Below, piece by piece: positions 1 through 12,672 of a DNA stretch of 64,000 nucleotides; position 1 is the first letter of the stretch; every line of letters begins with the position of its first letter. The position numbers and the translations under genes are program-made. Under the pieces are notes generated by a model. That model saw nothing but the letters and a program-made list of their open reading frames with translations, made no database searches and was not told where the DNA came from. Location of the stretch: assembly GCA_963693365.1 (NCBI GenBank), contig CAVNZM010000016.1:5270001-5334000 (forward strand). Reading direction: 5' to 3'. The stretch is from Amoebidium appalachense (Eukaryota > Ichthyosporea).

Positions 1-45
1 CTGGGGTCACTCGCAAAGGCCAACTGGTAGTGCCCGGCCACTTAC

Positions 46-256
46 GTAAGTAAGTGGGTACAAAGCCATGCAGGCTATAGTATAAATGTACACGAGCTCG
101 CACCCATGCATGGTTTCCCAAAATATGCCATTGTCCATGTACTGTTGGCCTTGGTGCGGCGGCGGATGACTCCTCATCACAGCTCACATACATGCCGTTT
201 TGAAACTGCACACTACTAAGGAACTTCCCTCCACTGCCGCCTTCCCAGTGACATAA
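46..256 (-). CDS. Possible internal exon of an unidentified protein (beta-trefoil-like?)
   Basis: A 211-nt open stretch on the minus strand lies between a good acceptor (TTTGCTTTCAG before 256) and a consensus donor (GTAAGT just below 46). Phase 0 in and one extra base out gives about 70 residues. The sequence contains GGSGGKFLSSVQFQNG followed by a YVSCDEE stretch and a tryptophan. That pattern loosely recalls the turn and strand repeats of fascin/actin-crosslinking beta-trefoils, but I do not recognise the family with certainty. No other exon of the gene was found; it would continue to the left outside the window and to the right on the minus strand. Part of this exon recurs inverted at 708-752, which supports it being more than chance sequence. 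It could still be a non-coding repeat. Confidence 0.35.
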
Positions 257-838
257 CTGAAAGCAAACATTTTCATCGGATTATTTTGGAATTTTGTTTT
301 ACATTCCAAAGTCCACAAGTATTTCAAAGTTTATTTGGCCAATCGCTGGGCGGCTTTTTTAGCCGAGCCCTATAGCTATGAAATAGCTCCTCCCGTTTGA
401 ACTCCCGTTACACATGTCATTTCGCAGGGCGATAGGTCTGCATATGTATGTAAGGCACACGCGGTCCATTCAGAGTGAGCGAGTCTCTGAATGCCTGGGG
501 GTTCTTATACTCAGGGACGGTCAGTCGCTAATATTAGCTCCAAGGTTTCGGATCATGTTCTGGCCGCGGATCGGGTTCATCCGCGACCAGAAACGACCTT
601 CGTCCAGATGCCATGTCCAATGATATCTATGGGTGGGTGGGTGGGTGGGCGGGGGGAGGGGGGGAGGGGGGGGGGGGGGGGAGGGGGGGGATGTGCTGTT
701 TATTAGGTGAGCTGTGATGAGTTGTCGGCACCAAGGCCAACAGTACTTCCAACCAACAAGATATACATACACACACACACACACACATGTGCGCGCGCAT
801 GCGAACCGCAAACAAGCAGCTACATGCCCCCCTCCTTC

Positions 839-890
<52 letters not shown>

Positions 891-1295
891 TCCTGCCTGC
901 CCCCTTCGCCCAAGCTCCCTCTTCCGCCAACTCAACCACTCATCCCATCCCCTTGCCATCACTACCACCATCATTTACACCATCTGTCCATTATATCTAC
1001 ACACACATATCTCCACGCCCACCTATATCCTCTTTACCTCCCCTACAAAACCCTTATCGACACCATTTTATAAAACTTTGAAAGGCACCAACGATAACCT
1101 GCATGTGCACACACACACACACCATTATACAAAACCACACGACACATATATTTGCTGATAAACATACACACAGACACACACAGGCAAACCCAAGCAAAAA
1201 TCACTCCTTGATAAACACACAAGCACACACGAACGGCCTGGACTAGGAATAAACGAAACCAGGACACACACCATCGAACACAGACGTCCATGTTA

Positions 1296-1327
<32 letters not shown>

Positions 1328-2640
1328 CCTCCCCCTCCCCCCCCCCCCCCCCCCCCCGCCCGCGTCCCATCCCATCCCACCACCCCAAACACCCACGCAC
1401 AACACACACACGTGTTTGCTCAAAACACCCACACAACACACACGCGTGTTTGCTCAAAACACCTACGTGTCCTTTTGTGCATACTTACGCAGTGTCCAAG
1501 ATGTCTCACAACTTGTGAAAACAACACACACATATCATTTATCACAGAGAGGTTCTCACAAAATCTACCTCCCCCCCCCCCCCCCCCCCCCCTCTCCCCA
1601 TCTCGCCGCCCTCCCTTAAACTAACGACCGCCTCTGCCAATTTAGCCGACTGTGCGACGAGCCACATTGGTCACGTCATTCATTAACAAATGTCACGAAG
1701 CCGTTTTGGCGCTTAGCTTTAAAAAAACCCTAAAATATATGTTGGCATTGGCAATGTGACATGACATTATAACGTCTCTTGATTGGTGCAAGACATCTTA
1801 GAAGTGTGGCTCTCGGCTGCTCACCGCCCCAAACGTCAAAATGATAGAAGCGGTGGTTGGTTTAAGAAATTTAGAAGAAAAATTAAAGATGCAAGCAATT
1901 TCCTGTGAGTGCACACGTACCCTCGGTGCGGTAGGAGCAACATCCTTAAGAAATCGGGATCTGCAATCAGAAAGTTCGCACCTATACATCTGCACATATT
2001 CACCAAAACCTTGCAACAGGTAACAATATAGCTTACTATTAGCCTATATATCTGAATAAACAATTAGACGTGAAGATATCGGATTCCTATCTATTGAATG
2101 CGCACCACAATTGCCGTATGCCAGGCAGTGAACCAAAACGAGCCACTCGACAATTCAATCAGGATTTTTATGGGTGTTATGAGACATATATGTGTTTGAC
2201 GACATGGGAACGACGAAATCGATTTGAAGTTTGATTAATTGACATGGAAAAATCTCTAGACAAATTTGTTTATATGTTAAAAAAATCAAAATATAAATGT
2301 TATTCGTGTTAAATACGTGCAAAGATTGAAAATGGTGTCGGACACGATGGTGTCAACCATTCAGCAAGACCGATGTTTTGTCGGTTCCCAGAACTTCCGA
2401 TGTCGTCAATAACCGATATGTTTTTTTAAACCCCCATAGTAACTTTAACCGAACCCCAAGAGTTTACGCATATGAGAAGCTCTGAGGCATAGTTCCCAGC
2501 ATGTCATCTAAACATCAGCCCGCCTATGCCACCAAAGTTAACATGAAAATGACTTGACTATTGAATGTTTCGCCCGTGCAATTATGTTTGCGGTGAGATG
2601 TGGTGAAGAAGATGTAATACAGGGTCGAGAGACAACCGGG
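257..2640. other. No gene seen; homopolymer-rich and unique sequence
   Basis: Apart from the 708-752 echo, I see no supportable gene. G-rich runs lie at about 633-692. A (CA)n tract lies near 766-786. C homopolymers lie at about 840-887, 1297-1357 and 1570-1592. The long frames over these tracts are simple-sequence artefacts (poly-Pro, poly-Gly, His-Thr). 1620-2520 is moderately AT-rich unique sequence with no coding pattern. Confidence 0.6.
708..752 (+). repeat. Inverted partial copy of the 46-256 exon
   Basis: The plus strand here repeats part of the minus strand of 146-195. A 15-base block starting GTGAGCTGTG and a 19-base block starting GCACCAAGGC are identical, separated by 6 bases here and 15 in the exon. 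The 9-base difference is three codons, so both copies read a similar peptide (SCDE...APRPTV). Confidence 0.6.
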
Positions 2641-2644
2641 GAAG

Positions 2645-2782
<138 letters not shown>

Positions 2783-3167
2783 TGGTGGTGGGGGGGGGGG
2801 AGGCCCTGGGAGGGGGGGGGGGGGGGGGAGGGGGACCTTTGACCCCGATATGATGCAAGAAATGCGGATAATCCAAAGAACACGAGCAGGTGCTGAATTC
2901 CGGGACAGGTTGGTTTTAGCACCCCGGGGGGGGGGGGGGGGGAAGGGGGGTTAAGCTGTTCTTTTTGTTTTGGGGAGGGGGGGGGGGCGGGGTGGGGGGG
3001 GGAGGGGGGGTAATACGAAAGGGGGGGGGGGGGGGGGGGGGGATTGTCAAACTGTAAACATTAAGAACAACTCACAACCTGTAAGGTAATGTGGACATGA
3101 AATAAAAGGACACACAAAAAATATGCAAAAACAAAATTTAAAAAAGCGCTCATTTTCTCGGCGGCAG

Positions 3168-3203
<36 letters not shown>

Positions 3204-3479
3204 CATCAAGATTCCCATATCCTGCCCCTGAAACCAAATTCCGAAACCACAACTCATTTTTATTAGTATTTATGGGGTGTGAGTGTGTGGTGTGTGGTGT
3301 GTGTGTGTGGGTGGGTGGGTGGGGGAGTGATACGTTAGAACCACAGTAGATGTGAAATTAAGGTCGACAAATGGCAGCACCTCGTGCAACGTGTAGTCTC
3401 ATACGAGCTTGGACACATCCCCAAGGGTGGCTGCATTGTTCACGAGCATAGACCAGTCCCATGTACCTGTGCACTGTGT

Positions 3480-3554
3480 GTGTGTGGGGCGGACGGGGGG
3501 GGGGGGGGGGGGGGGGGGAAGGGAGAGGAGGAGGAGGGGATTGTGAGTGGTTTT

Positions 3555-3632
<78 letters not shown>

Positions 3633-3705
3633 CGCGTGCGTGCACGCGTGCGTACGTTTGTGTGTTCACGTTGTTTTTGCTTTTGGTTTTGTTTTTGTTT
3701 TTGTG

Positions 3706-3775
<70 letters not shown>

Positions 3776-4292
3776 AGAGAGAGAGTGAATGTGTGTGTGT
3801 GCGTGGGTCTCGGTGTATGGCGTGAGGCCAGCTGTGTTTCCTTGAGGGACGAGAAAATAGGGAGGCAGTATGTGCGTGTATGTGCACCAGTTTCAGTGTT
3901 TCAACGATCACCACCATTAGAGGGGCTAAATTACAACACTTGTACAAACACAGACACCTTCACACATACCTCCTTGCACACCGCCAACAACAACACATGC
4001 ACGAGGGCAGGCAAACCATGCTTATCCCCTCCAGCCCCCCCCCCGCCCCCCCCCTCCCCCACACACGCACATAAAAACAAAAAAAAACACACACAAAAAA
4101 AAGGGAAACACACATCACCAACACATATACGAGCACAGACCCACCTATTGCACATGCACACCCCACCCACCTTTCCGAACACATTGTTGAGCAGTGAACC
4201 AAAGCCGCCCAGTTTGTCCAGATCACCGGGCACAGTGTCCACTGTGGGGTGTGCGTGCGTGCGTACGTGTGTGCGTGTGTGTGCGTGCGTGC

Positions 4293-4337
<45 letters not shown>

Positions 4338-4471
4338 GGCGTGCGCGTGCGGGCGCGCATGTGTGTGTTTGTGTGTGTGTGTGTGTGTGTATGGGTGGGG
4401 GGGTGGGTGACGGTGCCGCACTGCTTTCGCTTGCGTGATTGAGCGTGATTGAGCGCGCGCGCGCGCGCGTG

Positions 4472-4567
<96 letters not shown>

Positions 4568-4647
4568 ACTCCCTTATATATGGATATGTTACGGTGGTGG
4601 TGAACGATGATGGTGGCAGTGTTTGCAGGTATGTGGGCCGTCGTGCG

Positions 4648-4728
<81 letters not shown>

Positions 4729-5130
4729 GGGGGGAGCGGGGGGGGGGGGGGGGGGGGGGGGGAGGGGACGGGGGAAGGGGGAGCAGGTGAACGGTGGTGG
4801 TGGTGGTGGTTTTTTTTCCTTTTTTGGGGGGGGGGGGGGGAGGGGGGGAAGGGGGGGGGGAGTGGGTAATTGCCATAATCTGCTTCGCACGTAGACAACG
4901 GCCGTGTGTGTGTGCGGTACTCAATCGTGTAAGGGTGCCTGTGAAACACTTGGCGCTGACAGCTGATGCAGCAAAATAATGAAGTGTGAGAAACAACGGG
5001 TGAGAATGACGGCAGTGGTAGCAATAGTGAGAGTTCATTTGGGGAAGTGGGAGACAGAGGGGAGGGAGGGAGGGAGGACGGGGGGGGGGGGGGGGGGGGG
5101 AAGGGGCGAGGGAGAGAAAAGATATGGGGG
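3480..5130 (+). repeat. Compound GT/GC/poly-G low-complexity block
   Basis: Successive arrays: poly-G (about 3496-3518), (GT)n then (GC)n (3558-3652), (GT)n ending in (GA)n (3708-3785), mixed GT/GCGT (4245-4392), (GC)n then (GT)n (4455-4566), (GT)n then poly-G (4651-4762), poly-G (4826-4860 and 5081-5100). Short unique spacers lie between them. Long frames through the block are His-Thr or Cys-Val dipeptide artefacts. No gene supported. Confidence 0.9.
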
Positions 5131-5261
5131 GGGGGGGGGCAGTGAGAGGGAGTCTCAGATATAGAGGAAAGGAGGAAGGGTGGAGGGAAGGGGGGAAAGT
5201 GAGGAGAGCATTAGAGAGGCAATGGAGAGAAACTGTTCCACAGCGTGTGTGTGCTTGTGTG

Positions 5262-5640
5262 TGCAAGGAAATTTAAATCTCAATAGCATTATAAGGGAAT
5301 AATATCATCACTGGCAGTGAACAAGGAAATATCAATCTCAATAGCATTATAAGGGAATAAATGGCAGTGGATGTACAAGGAAACATGAATCTCATAGCAT
5401 TATAAGGGAATAATATCAGTGGATGTGCAAGGGAATATTCATCTCATAGCATTATAAGGAAATAATATCATTGGATGTGCAAGAAAATATTTATCTCATA
5501 GCATTATAAGGGAATAATAATCAGTGGATGAGCAAGGAAACATTCATCCCATGATCATTATAAGGTTAGTAATATCAGTAGATGTACAAAGGAAGTATTA
5601 ATCTCATAGCAATTTAAGGGAATAGTAATCTCAGTCACTG
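5262..5640 (+). repeat. Minisatellite, about 55-58 bp unit, 7 copies
   Basis: About seven diverged tandem copies share the core CATAGCATTATAAGGGAAT, each followed by AATATCAGTGGATG and CAAGGAAA. Unit length varies from about 46 to 58 bases. A related fragment recurs at 7219-7295. Confidence 0.9.
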
Positions 5641-5716
5641 TGGATATAAGATACTGGCAGGCGAATGCGGGGCTCCCGTCTGCTAGATGGGCCGGTGGCT
5701 CATGCCCCTCGCGCAG

Positions 5717-6664
5717 GTACAATCCAAAACTGTTATGAGAAAACGAATGTTGAAGAGTGTGTGTGTTTGTGATCCATGTCATGTGTGTGTGCATGTGCTT
5801 ATGTGTGTACACGTGTGTGTGTGTGTGTGTGCACATGTGTGTGTGTTGTTTTGTGTGGGTAAACGGGAAAGCAGAGTGCACAGATGGGTGTTTTGTTATA
5901 CACAACACAGAGACACACGAGAGAAACACAACCGGCGAGGTGGAACGATTACTGGGGCCATAGGAAATGATTCGGCTGCTCGATATTTATTTCAAGATGT
6001 AGTTCATTTTATACTTAGGAATGTGAAATCGATAAACGAATCAAAAGAACGAAAACTCTATTTTCCAATCAGAAAGACGAAAACTATGAGTGTAAAATAA
6101 ATTGATCGAAATGCCTGTCGACACATAGACGATAAAGCGCAATCCTCTAATGAAAGAAATCTTCTAATAAAAGGTACGGAAACATTTAATAAAATGAAAC
6201 CACTTATGTAACTATTAGTTCACACCATACATTTATACATGTTCTTAACATAACACGTCTAAATATAAGTATTCCTAATAGTTGGAGTACATAGAACAAT
6301 GCTACGTCGTGAGAAAAGAAGGAAAAGGAATGAGGATAGAAATGAATGGAATGGGAAAGGAAGCAAATAGAATTAATGAGGAATGTAGATTACTATATTT
6401 GGGAAACTACAACGAGATCTGATTGGATGACATATTTAGACATTGACACAAAACAATATACGTGTGCGCGGGCTAAATATCTTGATGTGTACACAGATCT
6501 AAGATATCGGTGTACACGGAAACAGAAAGGAAAGAAAGAAAGGAAGAAAGGAAAAGGGAAAAGGAAACAAACTACAACAAACTAATAAACATATATTAAA
6601 CTCAACTTCTAAGTCTTGCCGTGAATCATGGGAAGATGACAGTGCCTGTGTGTGTGTGTGTGTG

Positions 6665-6699
<35 letters not shown>

Positions 6700-7218
6700 T
6701 GTGTGTACATGTGTCACGCTTCCTGTCGCGCGAAACTAGGAGGTACGTGTGCGGGGAAAGTCTTTGGGCGTTTGGGACAGGAAGAGAGGGGTGGGGTGGG
6801 TATGACTATTATATCTGTTTTCCCATGAATAATCCTGCAAGCTGCACGTGCACATATGTCTAAATCCATGCTCATGTGCACAAGACTGGGGGGGACATGC
6901 ATACTGGCCTACCTAAGATCAAACACAGTGGTATATATACATGTACATACGCGCGTATATCTCAACCTGTGTACATCCATACTAGATATCCGGTATAATA
7001 TACCACATATAAACACCCACTTATTTGCTCTTCAAAATCCGTGTCAGCGATTGGGCAAAAGCGTTCTTATCGTTTACCCTCCTCCCATTAGCCAATCAAA
7101 TCGAATTTATTCGCAGCTACCCTGGCCTCCCCTCACCTCCCCCCCCTCCACGTCCGGATCTTTCGAACCCTACTCATATTTGATCTCGTGGAGTAGAAAG
7201 GAGCCTACCGGCCCCAAC
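5717..7218. other. No gene seen; AT-rich with a few GT tracts
   Basis: Mostly AT-rich unique sequence. (GT)n tracts lie around 5755-5850 and 6645-6710, and a short GAAA/GGAA purine run at 6525-6575. The frames here show no family pattern and cross the microsatellites. Confidence 0.5.
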
Positions 7219-7295
7219 AAGGAAATAATCTCAGTGGCGCATAAGGAAATATCAATCTCAGTGAATATATACAAGGCCCTGAAATAATATCAGTG
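7219..7295 (+). repeat. Dispersed fragment of the 5262-5640 minisatellite
   Basis: AAGGAAATAATCTCAGTGGC and AAGGAAATATCAATCTCAGT, then AATATCAGTGGC, match the unit of the minisatellite 1.6 kb to the left, in the same orientation. Confidence 0.6.
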
Positions 7296-7788
7296 GCTAC
7301 CACATCAACGCTTTGCCCGTTTACGAATTTGATAGCACTTTCAAACTCCTAATATGGCATGGATTGACAACATATACGGTCATGGTTGCACCTACCACCA
7401 TTTTGCGTAAATGCCCGTCGACAATAGTAGAGATGTCTAACCGAAATGATTGAAAGGACAACGAGACTTGACAATGTATTCCATTGGCTTTATATCCTTG
7501 GGATCGCAACTGAGCCCCCTGGATTTATATCGCCACATAGGCTACGTATACTATCAAAGTTGAAGATATTGATTTCACACCGACCATGAAAATGTTTGTG
7601 TGTGTGTGTGTGTGTGTCTGTGTGTGCGCGCGCGTGCGTATGTGTGTTTGTATGCTTATGTTCGGCTGCATGTATAGATCTGTGCTCAGGCTCTCTGTTC
7701 GTGACGTCACATGATCTGCGTATGTGCAAGAGCATGACTGACAAGAAAAGGGAAGTGAGAGGGGCCCGAGGATGGAGGGGATACTCAC

Positions 7789-7896
7789 CCTTGCAACGAG
7801 GTCAAAGTGCACATTTCCAAAAGTGCGTGCCACCGTCACAGCCATATGACGGCCAAACCCATTACTAGCGCCGGTGAGAACACAAAGTCCCGGCAT
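7789..7896 (-). CDS. Sepiapterin reductase-like SDR, first coding exon (partial gene)
   Basis: The exon starts at ATG (7896) and ends at a perfect donor (AGG then GTGAGT), giving 36 residues in phase 0. It carries the Rossmann beta1-alphaA signature of short-chain dehydrogenases, TGASNGFGR at residues 8-16 (TGxxxGxG, NADP(H) binding). It is followed by a helix with AVTVART and a second strand ending FDLVAR. In sepiapterin reductases this segment typically reads TGASRGFGR and ends in SAR or a similar basic residue that selects NADPH, so the match is closer than for a generic SDR. Sepiapterin reductase makes the last reduction steps of tetrahydrobiopterin in the cytosol. GTP cyclohydrolase I lies 8 kb away on the opposite strand. 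The later exons should lie further left on the minus strand, but I could not find the NNAG or YxxxK exons. It could be another SDR. Confidence 0.6.
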
Positions 7897-8084
7897 AGTG
7901 GCTGTAGGTTTTATTTGTGGAATTTATTGACATGAATATTTTTCTGGGTAAACACGTAGGATGGGTGTTCAGTATCGACATATACATGTAGGCTTCGTTT
8001 CGTGTTTTAGCAGCTTGCAGTTGGCTGCCCGCACACGGGCACCTATTAGCCAATCAAAACGTCAGATTCCACATATCCTTAGAC

Positions 8085-8171
8085 CGATCGCGATTTTGAT
8101 TGGCTCGGATCAGATTTCACATATCACTAGATCGATTCTGATTGGCTCGGATCGGTAGGCTTAGGTATATA
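8085..8171 (+). promoter_or_regulatory. Promoter-like segment, probably of an LTR-type repeat
   Basis: Two direct copies of GATTGGCTCGGATC (8098-8111 and 8140-8153; each contains ATTGG, an inverted CCAAT box) precede a TATA box (TATATAA at 8165-8171). A related motif, TCTGACTGGCTCGGACCG, precedes a TATA box at 25.9 kb inside an LTR-like segment. AATAAA at about 8366 could be the polyadenylation signal. LTR origin is inference. Confidence 0.4.
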
Positions 8172-8376
8172 AGCACGACAGTTTTTAGCAGATCAGCAAG
8201 CTACAAACACATCTTCTGTGTTGAGCACCTACAGCCCTTACCGCTATATTTCTTTTCACCCACCCACCTACACCCACACTCAATCCCCATTGATCCACAC
8301 ATACGTGCTGTTTTTTCACGGGGCGAAGACTTCCCCCGTTTTTTGGGCACAAGGAACTCACGGATCAATAAATTGA

Positions 8377-8474
8377 TGACTGGGGGCTTGCCGTGGTTTA
8401 CAACCATTGCAGGTTCACTTTCGTCCAAGGGGATGTTCCCCTAGAGGCAACACACGTCCCGGAGTAGTTTTCAT
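8377..8474 (+). repeat. Dispersed repeat, inverted copy at 26538-26623
   Basis: About 95 bases from ACTGGGGGCTTGCC to AGTAGTTTTCAT match the reverse complement of 26538-26623 with a single difference that I can see. Flanks diverge abruptly on both sides. No coding content. Confidence 0.85.
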
Positions 8475-8503
8475 GGAACCTGTGGTTGTGTGAGTGTGAT
8501 TAT

Positions 8504-8504
8504 A

Positions 8505-8594
<90 letters not shown>
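8504..8594 (+). repeat. (GT)n microsatellite, about 45 units
   Basis: Uninterrupted GT array starting 30 bp after the dispersed repeat. A G homopolymer follows at about 8757-8785. Confidence 0.95.
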
Positions 8595-8599
<5 letters not shown>

Positions 8600-8754
8600 T
8601 GTGTGTCACGGTGTGTGTTTGTACTGTTGGGGGATGTGTACGGGAGGAGAAAGTGGAGTCGGTAGGTGTACGGTGGACAATCACGAAGGTCAGCGGAAGA
8701 AAAGGTGAGTAAGCCTTGTGTCGGGTAAAAGAGGAAACGTGTGAGCGACCGCGT

Positions 8755-8785
<31 letters not shown>

Positions 8786-9108
8786 TAAAGAGTAAAAGAT
8801 GGGTGGTCAGATTGGGATAGAAGGAAGAAGTTGCCAAGGGTAGTGAAGCTGGGTAGTGAGTGCACGCGTTTGTGAATGTGAGTGTGCGTATGCATGCGCG
8901 TATTTGCGTGCTCCCTCTCTCTATGCATGTGTGTGTGGATGTGTTTGTGTGAGTTCGCCCGTTCTGTGAATATGCCTGTGTGCGTGGGTGTGCGTGTATG
9001 TCCGCAAGTGCGCCAGCATATGTGCCCCCAGCTGTGCGTGTACGATCAAGTTTAACGGAGCGAGATAAGTTATAAGGCACACCTTCGGTTTTGGGATGAC
9101 GATGACAA

Positions 9109-9256
9109 AAGTTCTTGAACCAACCCCTTGAAGCCTTGACACTTGAACTCGCCTTCAGCCTGATCCCATGGCTGAGTGCCGCTGGCAGTTCTTGAACCAA
9201 CCCCTTGAAGCCTTGAGCTCGCCTTCAGATATCACAATCCCCTGGCTGTGTGCCAG
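9109..9256 (+). repeat. Two-copy tandem duplication, about 78 bp
   Basis: GTTCTTGAACCAACCCCTTG starts both copies (9109 and 9187), followed by AAGCCTTGA, CTCGCCTTCAG and TGGCTG(A/T)GTGCC. The rest of 8800-9900 shows no gene; a TATA-like GGGTATATAATGG lies at about 9774-9786. Confidence 0.8.
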
Positions 9257-9904
9257 CGCCTGAGCCTAGGCCTGCCTGCGGGTGTCTGCCCCTCTGTAGT
9301 TCAAACCCCTGCCCCTCCTGTGATAGACCACCCACACGTAAACAGCTTTTTCCAAAACAAGAAATTTGGGTGAGCGATTAATGTGTGCCTTAGACGAAAC
9401 TTTCTTTGAAAAGTTACACCGTAACCTTAAGAGAGTCTAGTAATTTTACCAGCTCAGTGTTATTTTGTTGACATAGGTGTAAGTGATAGCCGTTTTGCTC
9501 ACCTTGGCAACCCAAACGAAAGCCCTGCTGTCAAGTTCCGAACTTTATTAGTACTTGCGCGTGCTCTTCATTTTTCAGGTAGCGCGCTTTCCCCTTCCCT
9601 TTTCTCACCCTTGTTCACTTGGTTCCCTCTTTTTCTTGTTTTTACCTCCCCATAACCGTAGTACTCTTACTTTGCAAGGAGGTTTTCGTTTTTGTTTTCC
9701 GCTCGAATCGTTCAAAAAGACTAAATAAGGTAATGGCGGGAAGAGGTTAATTTAAAACTCAGTCCTGAGGGCAGGGTATATAATGGATATTGCACTACCT
9801 ATCATGATCACGGCCCACGAGAGCTCTGTCCCACGCGTGTTCACATCCGCTAGTCTAGTAGGCCCTCCGTGATCACCATGGTGCATCGGATGCGACAACA
9901 GATA

Positions 9905-10140
9905 GCTGTGGGGGTTTACGCTGTTTACTCAAGGCATAGAGAGACCAGTCTCAGGTATGGGGGGTTTTTGCTCGGAATATCCCCTCAGCGGTGTATCATG
10001 ATCACGTACGTAGATGTCGGGTGATGATTATATATCAGGGTTTACTTTCTCTATGAGTCACCATAAAGACTAAGAAAAAATCAATTAGGTGGGGTTCCCC
10101 ATTTTTTTTTCGGGCTCCCCTGGGACACTCGGTACCAGCT

Positions 10141-10225
<85 letters not shown>

Positions 10226-11062
10226 GTGCTAGAGTTTTGTAATGATGTGTTTCTCAAGCCAATCAATACATCTAATAGACAGGTCGTAGTTACGAGTGTT
10301 TAGTATAAAGTCAAGGATGTTGTAATTTTCAGGTAGGCTATCTTTCTGGGTGTCTGTTGTGAATGTGACGTGTGTGTGTTGCGGTATTATGTGGTCTATC
10401 AAACTACATTTGGCGATACATGACCGTTTAAACTGGTGTGTGTGTGTGTGTGTTGTTTGGGCATGCAAACGATGCCACCTTATACTTATTACATCTCCAC
10501 TGCATAGCACGTGTACAGTAAAAGCGTGGTATGTAATCAATAATACCATCAGCTAGAGAAAGACCAATCCTACAGGAAGGTAATATGTATTTAGGTGTTA
10601 CACATTTGCGAGTGCCATATTTGGTAATATGGTTAAGGCGGTCATTATATATAAAACGAGACATAATAAGGCGTAGTTTTTCAAGGTGTATGCTTTCATT
10701 GGGTCTGGTGTTGTGTGGTATCTTTTTCCATTTGTTATATTGCGTAATTATCTTGTGATTGTGTACATGTCTAATAAGTAAGTGGCAGTCCAAAGTCACA
10801 CGCACACTTTTGCGGGGTTTATTTGTATTTGTGCCCGGGGGAAAAGGAGAGAGAGAGGGAAGGAGAGCGGGGAGAGGTGAGGAGGGAACAGGTCGGATAG
10901 AGAAGAGAGGGTGGGAGGGCAAATACTTCTTTAAGCGGCTTATGTGCTTTTTTAATTTCAGCGCGAGATGGGATACTCTAGCAGCTATTGGGACCAGACC
11001 ATATATCGAGAGCGTTACAGGCCCAGGTTTACAACAGTTGTTACAAAGGAGTTGTAAGATAG
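9905..11062 (-). mobile_element. Unclassified dispersed element, copy 1
   Basis: This 1.15-kb block matches 50775-51949 in the opposite orientation, over the whole of a decayed ORF, a (CA)n array and a 3' region ending in CTCGAGTAAACAGCG-like sequence. In copy 1 the (CA)n array is 10142-10212 (GT on the plus strand), directly after the ORF stop, and the A tract (T on plus) near 10104 is only about 9 bases long. No terminal repeats or recognisable transposase or RT motif were seen. Family unknown. Confidence 0.75.
10229..10922 (-). pseudogene. Broken ORF of dispersed element copy 1
   Basis: Two overlapping minus-strand frames (10428-10922 and 10229-10549) together correspond to the single 189-residue frame at 51032-51601. 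The break falls in a short (CA)n stretch within the coding part, which has a different number of units in the two copies. Shared blocks include LADGIIDYIPRFYCTRA, KYKVASFACPNN and the C-terminus IRCIDWLEKHI. I do not recognise the protein. Confidence 0.6.
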
Positions 11063-12397
11063 CTGTCAGTATGATGTAATATCATGATATTTAGGCAGCA
11101 AGTAGCGCTACTCAGTTTGGGTAGAAAGAAACTAATTATCAAACCATTCAGAAAGCATCCTCCGAAGCCTTGTAATAATTATCCTGCTACAGTCACTATC
11201 TATGATGTGTCGTACGTCTGGGACATGACATGTCGATCACATTCACGGTAGACCGTCGACATGCACATACCTACCCGATCCAAAATTTTAAACCAGATTC
11301 TCCAGATATGCCAGCATCATGGCACATGTTCCCCAATCACCAAAAAAAACGCCATGCGCCTGTTGTGGCAGGTTGCGAACCTTTTATGGTTAACAATGAG
11401 TTTTGTGGAATGTGGTGGGGCCCTGAGTTGGCCACCAACCCTCGACTTGGTCAGCGAGTCACCACGCCGCCTCACAATATACAGGTATATTCCTAGGCCA
11501 TTAGTTAGTAAACATGTAAAACCTTGTGGGACATGCTTTAGAAGAAGCGCCGCTCGTGTTTTTAAAGGTGATATCATCGTTATAAAGTCGACATACTAGT
11601 TAAAAAAAAAAAAGTTGGAGTGATTTTATGGCGACATTTTTGCATGCCCATGAGATGATTTGTGGCGACAATCAAATTGCCGTGTCCGACAATACCTAGG
11701 ATGATAAACAGCGCATTCCAAGTATATTCTGCACATTCCATTTCCGCCTTCAGAAGTGGGTTTTTTAGCCACAACATTTCCAAGGGACCTTCATATGAGG
11801 CATTTTTTCTCACCGCCCGTTGTTACGACATGGCTCATCACGACCCCTTACCGTGTGTGAGGATCATTCTGCGTGAACACTGGGCCACTAGCCCGGGCCC
11901 GTAGCAGCTAATAGTATCTGTTGGATCAGTGCACATGAGACACGCGTACGTGTCAAAATATCTGCACACGTCATCATGGTCTTAGCCTGCTATCAGAAGT
12001 TCGTTTTATTTTCAACGGTTTGAATCCCTGTGTGTATCTTCTGTTGTGCTCTGTGTTTTCTGTATTCATGTCATAGCATGTATCTCGCGTGTTTGTGCTT
12101 CACACGGTCACTGATAAGGAATGTTGTTTATCTTGGTATGTATCATGGTTGTTTCTCAAAAGTCGATTCCGATTGGTCCTTTTGAGAACTCTATATTTGC
12201 CTTTAGCGTAGTGTCACAGTCTTTGATTTCGACAAGCAGAAAATTTATAATTATGTTTCTGTAGAGGAATATTATATATATTTGGAACCGTATTTTGAGA
12301 AAAATAGTTTTAGAAATGAGAAATGTTGCGAACAATGAAGTTCAACTAGTATGTGTACACCTACAATTTTACCCTGCGGTTAAAAGAAATTTATATT

Positions 12398-12426
12398 CTT
12401 TGCCTCGAGTAAACAGCGTAAACCCC
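12398..12426 (+). repeat. 29-bp fragment of the dispersed element 3' end
   Basis: CTTTGCCTCGAGTAAACAGC and the following GTAAACCCC are identical to 51919-51947 in copy 2. It is a third, truncated occurrence in the same orientation as copy 2. The surrounding 11063-12950 has no supportable gene; C homopolymers lie at 12543-12564 and about 12640-12671. Confidence 0.6.
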
Positions 12427-12641
12427 AAATTATATCAGTGTCCGAGAAACCTTCGTGTGTCCGCTGTGTATATCACAACACCATGGCATGTGCAGTTGCA
12501 CTCTGACTTTCAGGCACCATAGAAATGCTTGAGCTAACGTTAACCCCCCCCCCCCCCCCCCCCCTCCTTCCCCCCTCCTCCCCTCCCCTCTGGGGGTGGG
12601 GACCCCACCGTTCACTAGGCCCTGTGACCCCCACTCCCCCC

Positions 12642-12672
<31 letters not shown>

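Noticed and set aside
5658-5716. GC-rich block with splice-like ends on the plus strand (GGCAG ... CAG then GTACAA)
   Set aside because: Only about 58 bp, two open frames, no family pattern and no partner exons.
11580-11904. Hydrophobic minus-strand frame (ECAEYTWNALFIILGIVG) that could be a membrane exon
   Set aside because: No family match, no phased neighbour exon, and the opposite strand is equally open.
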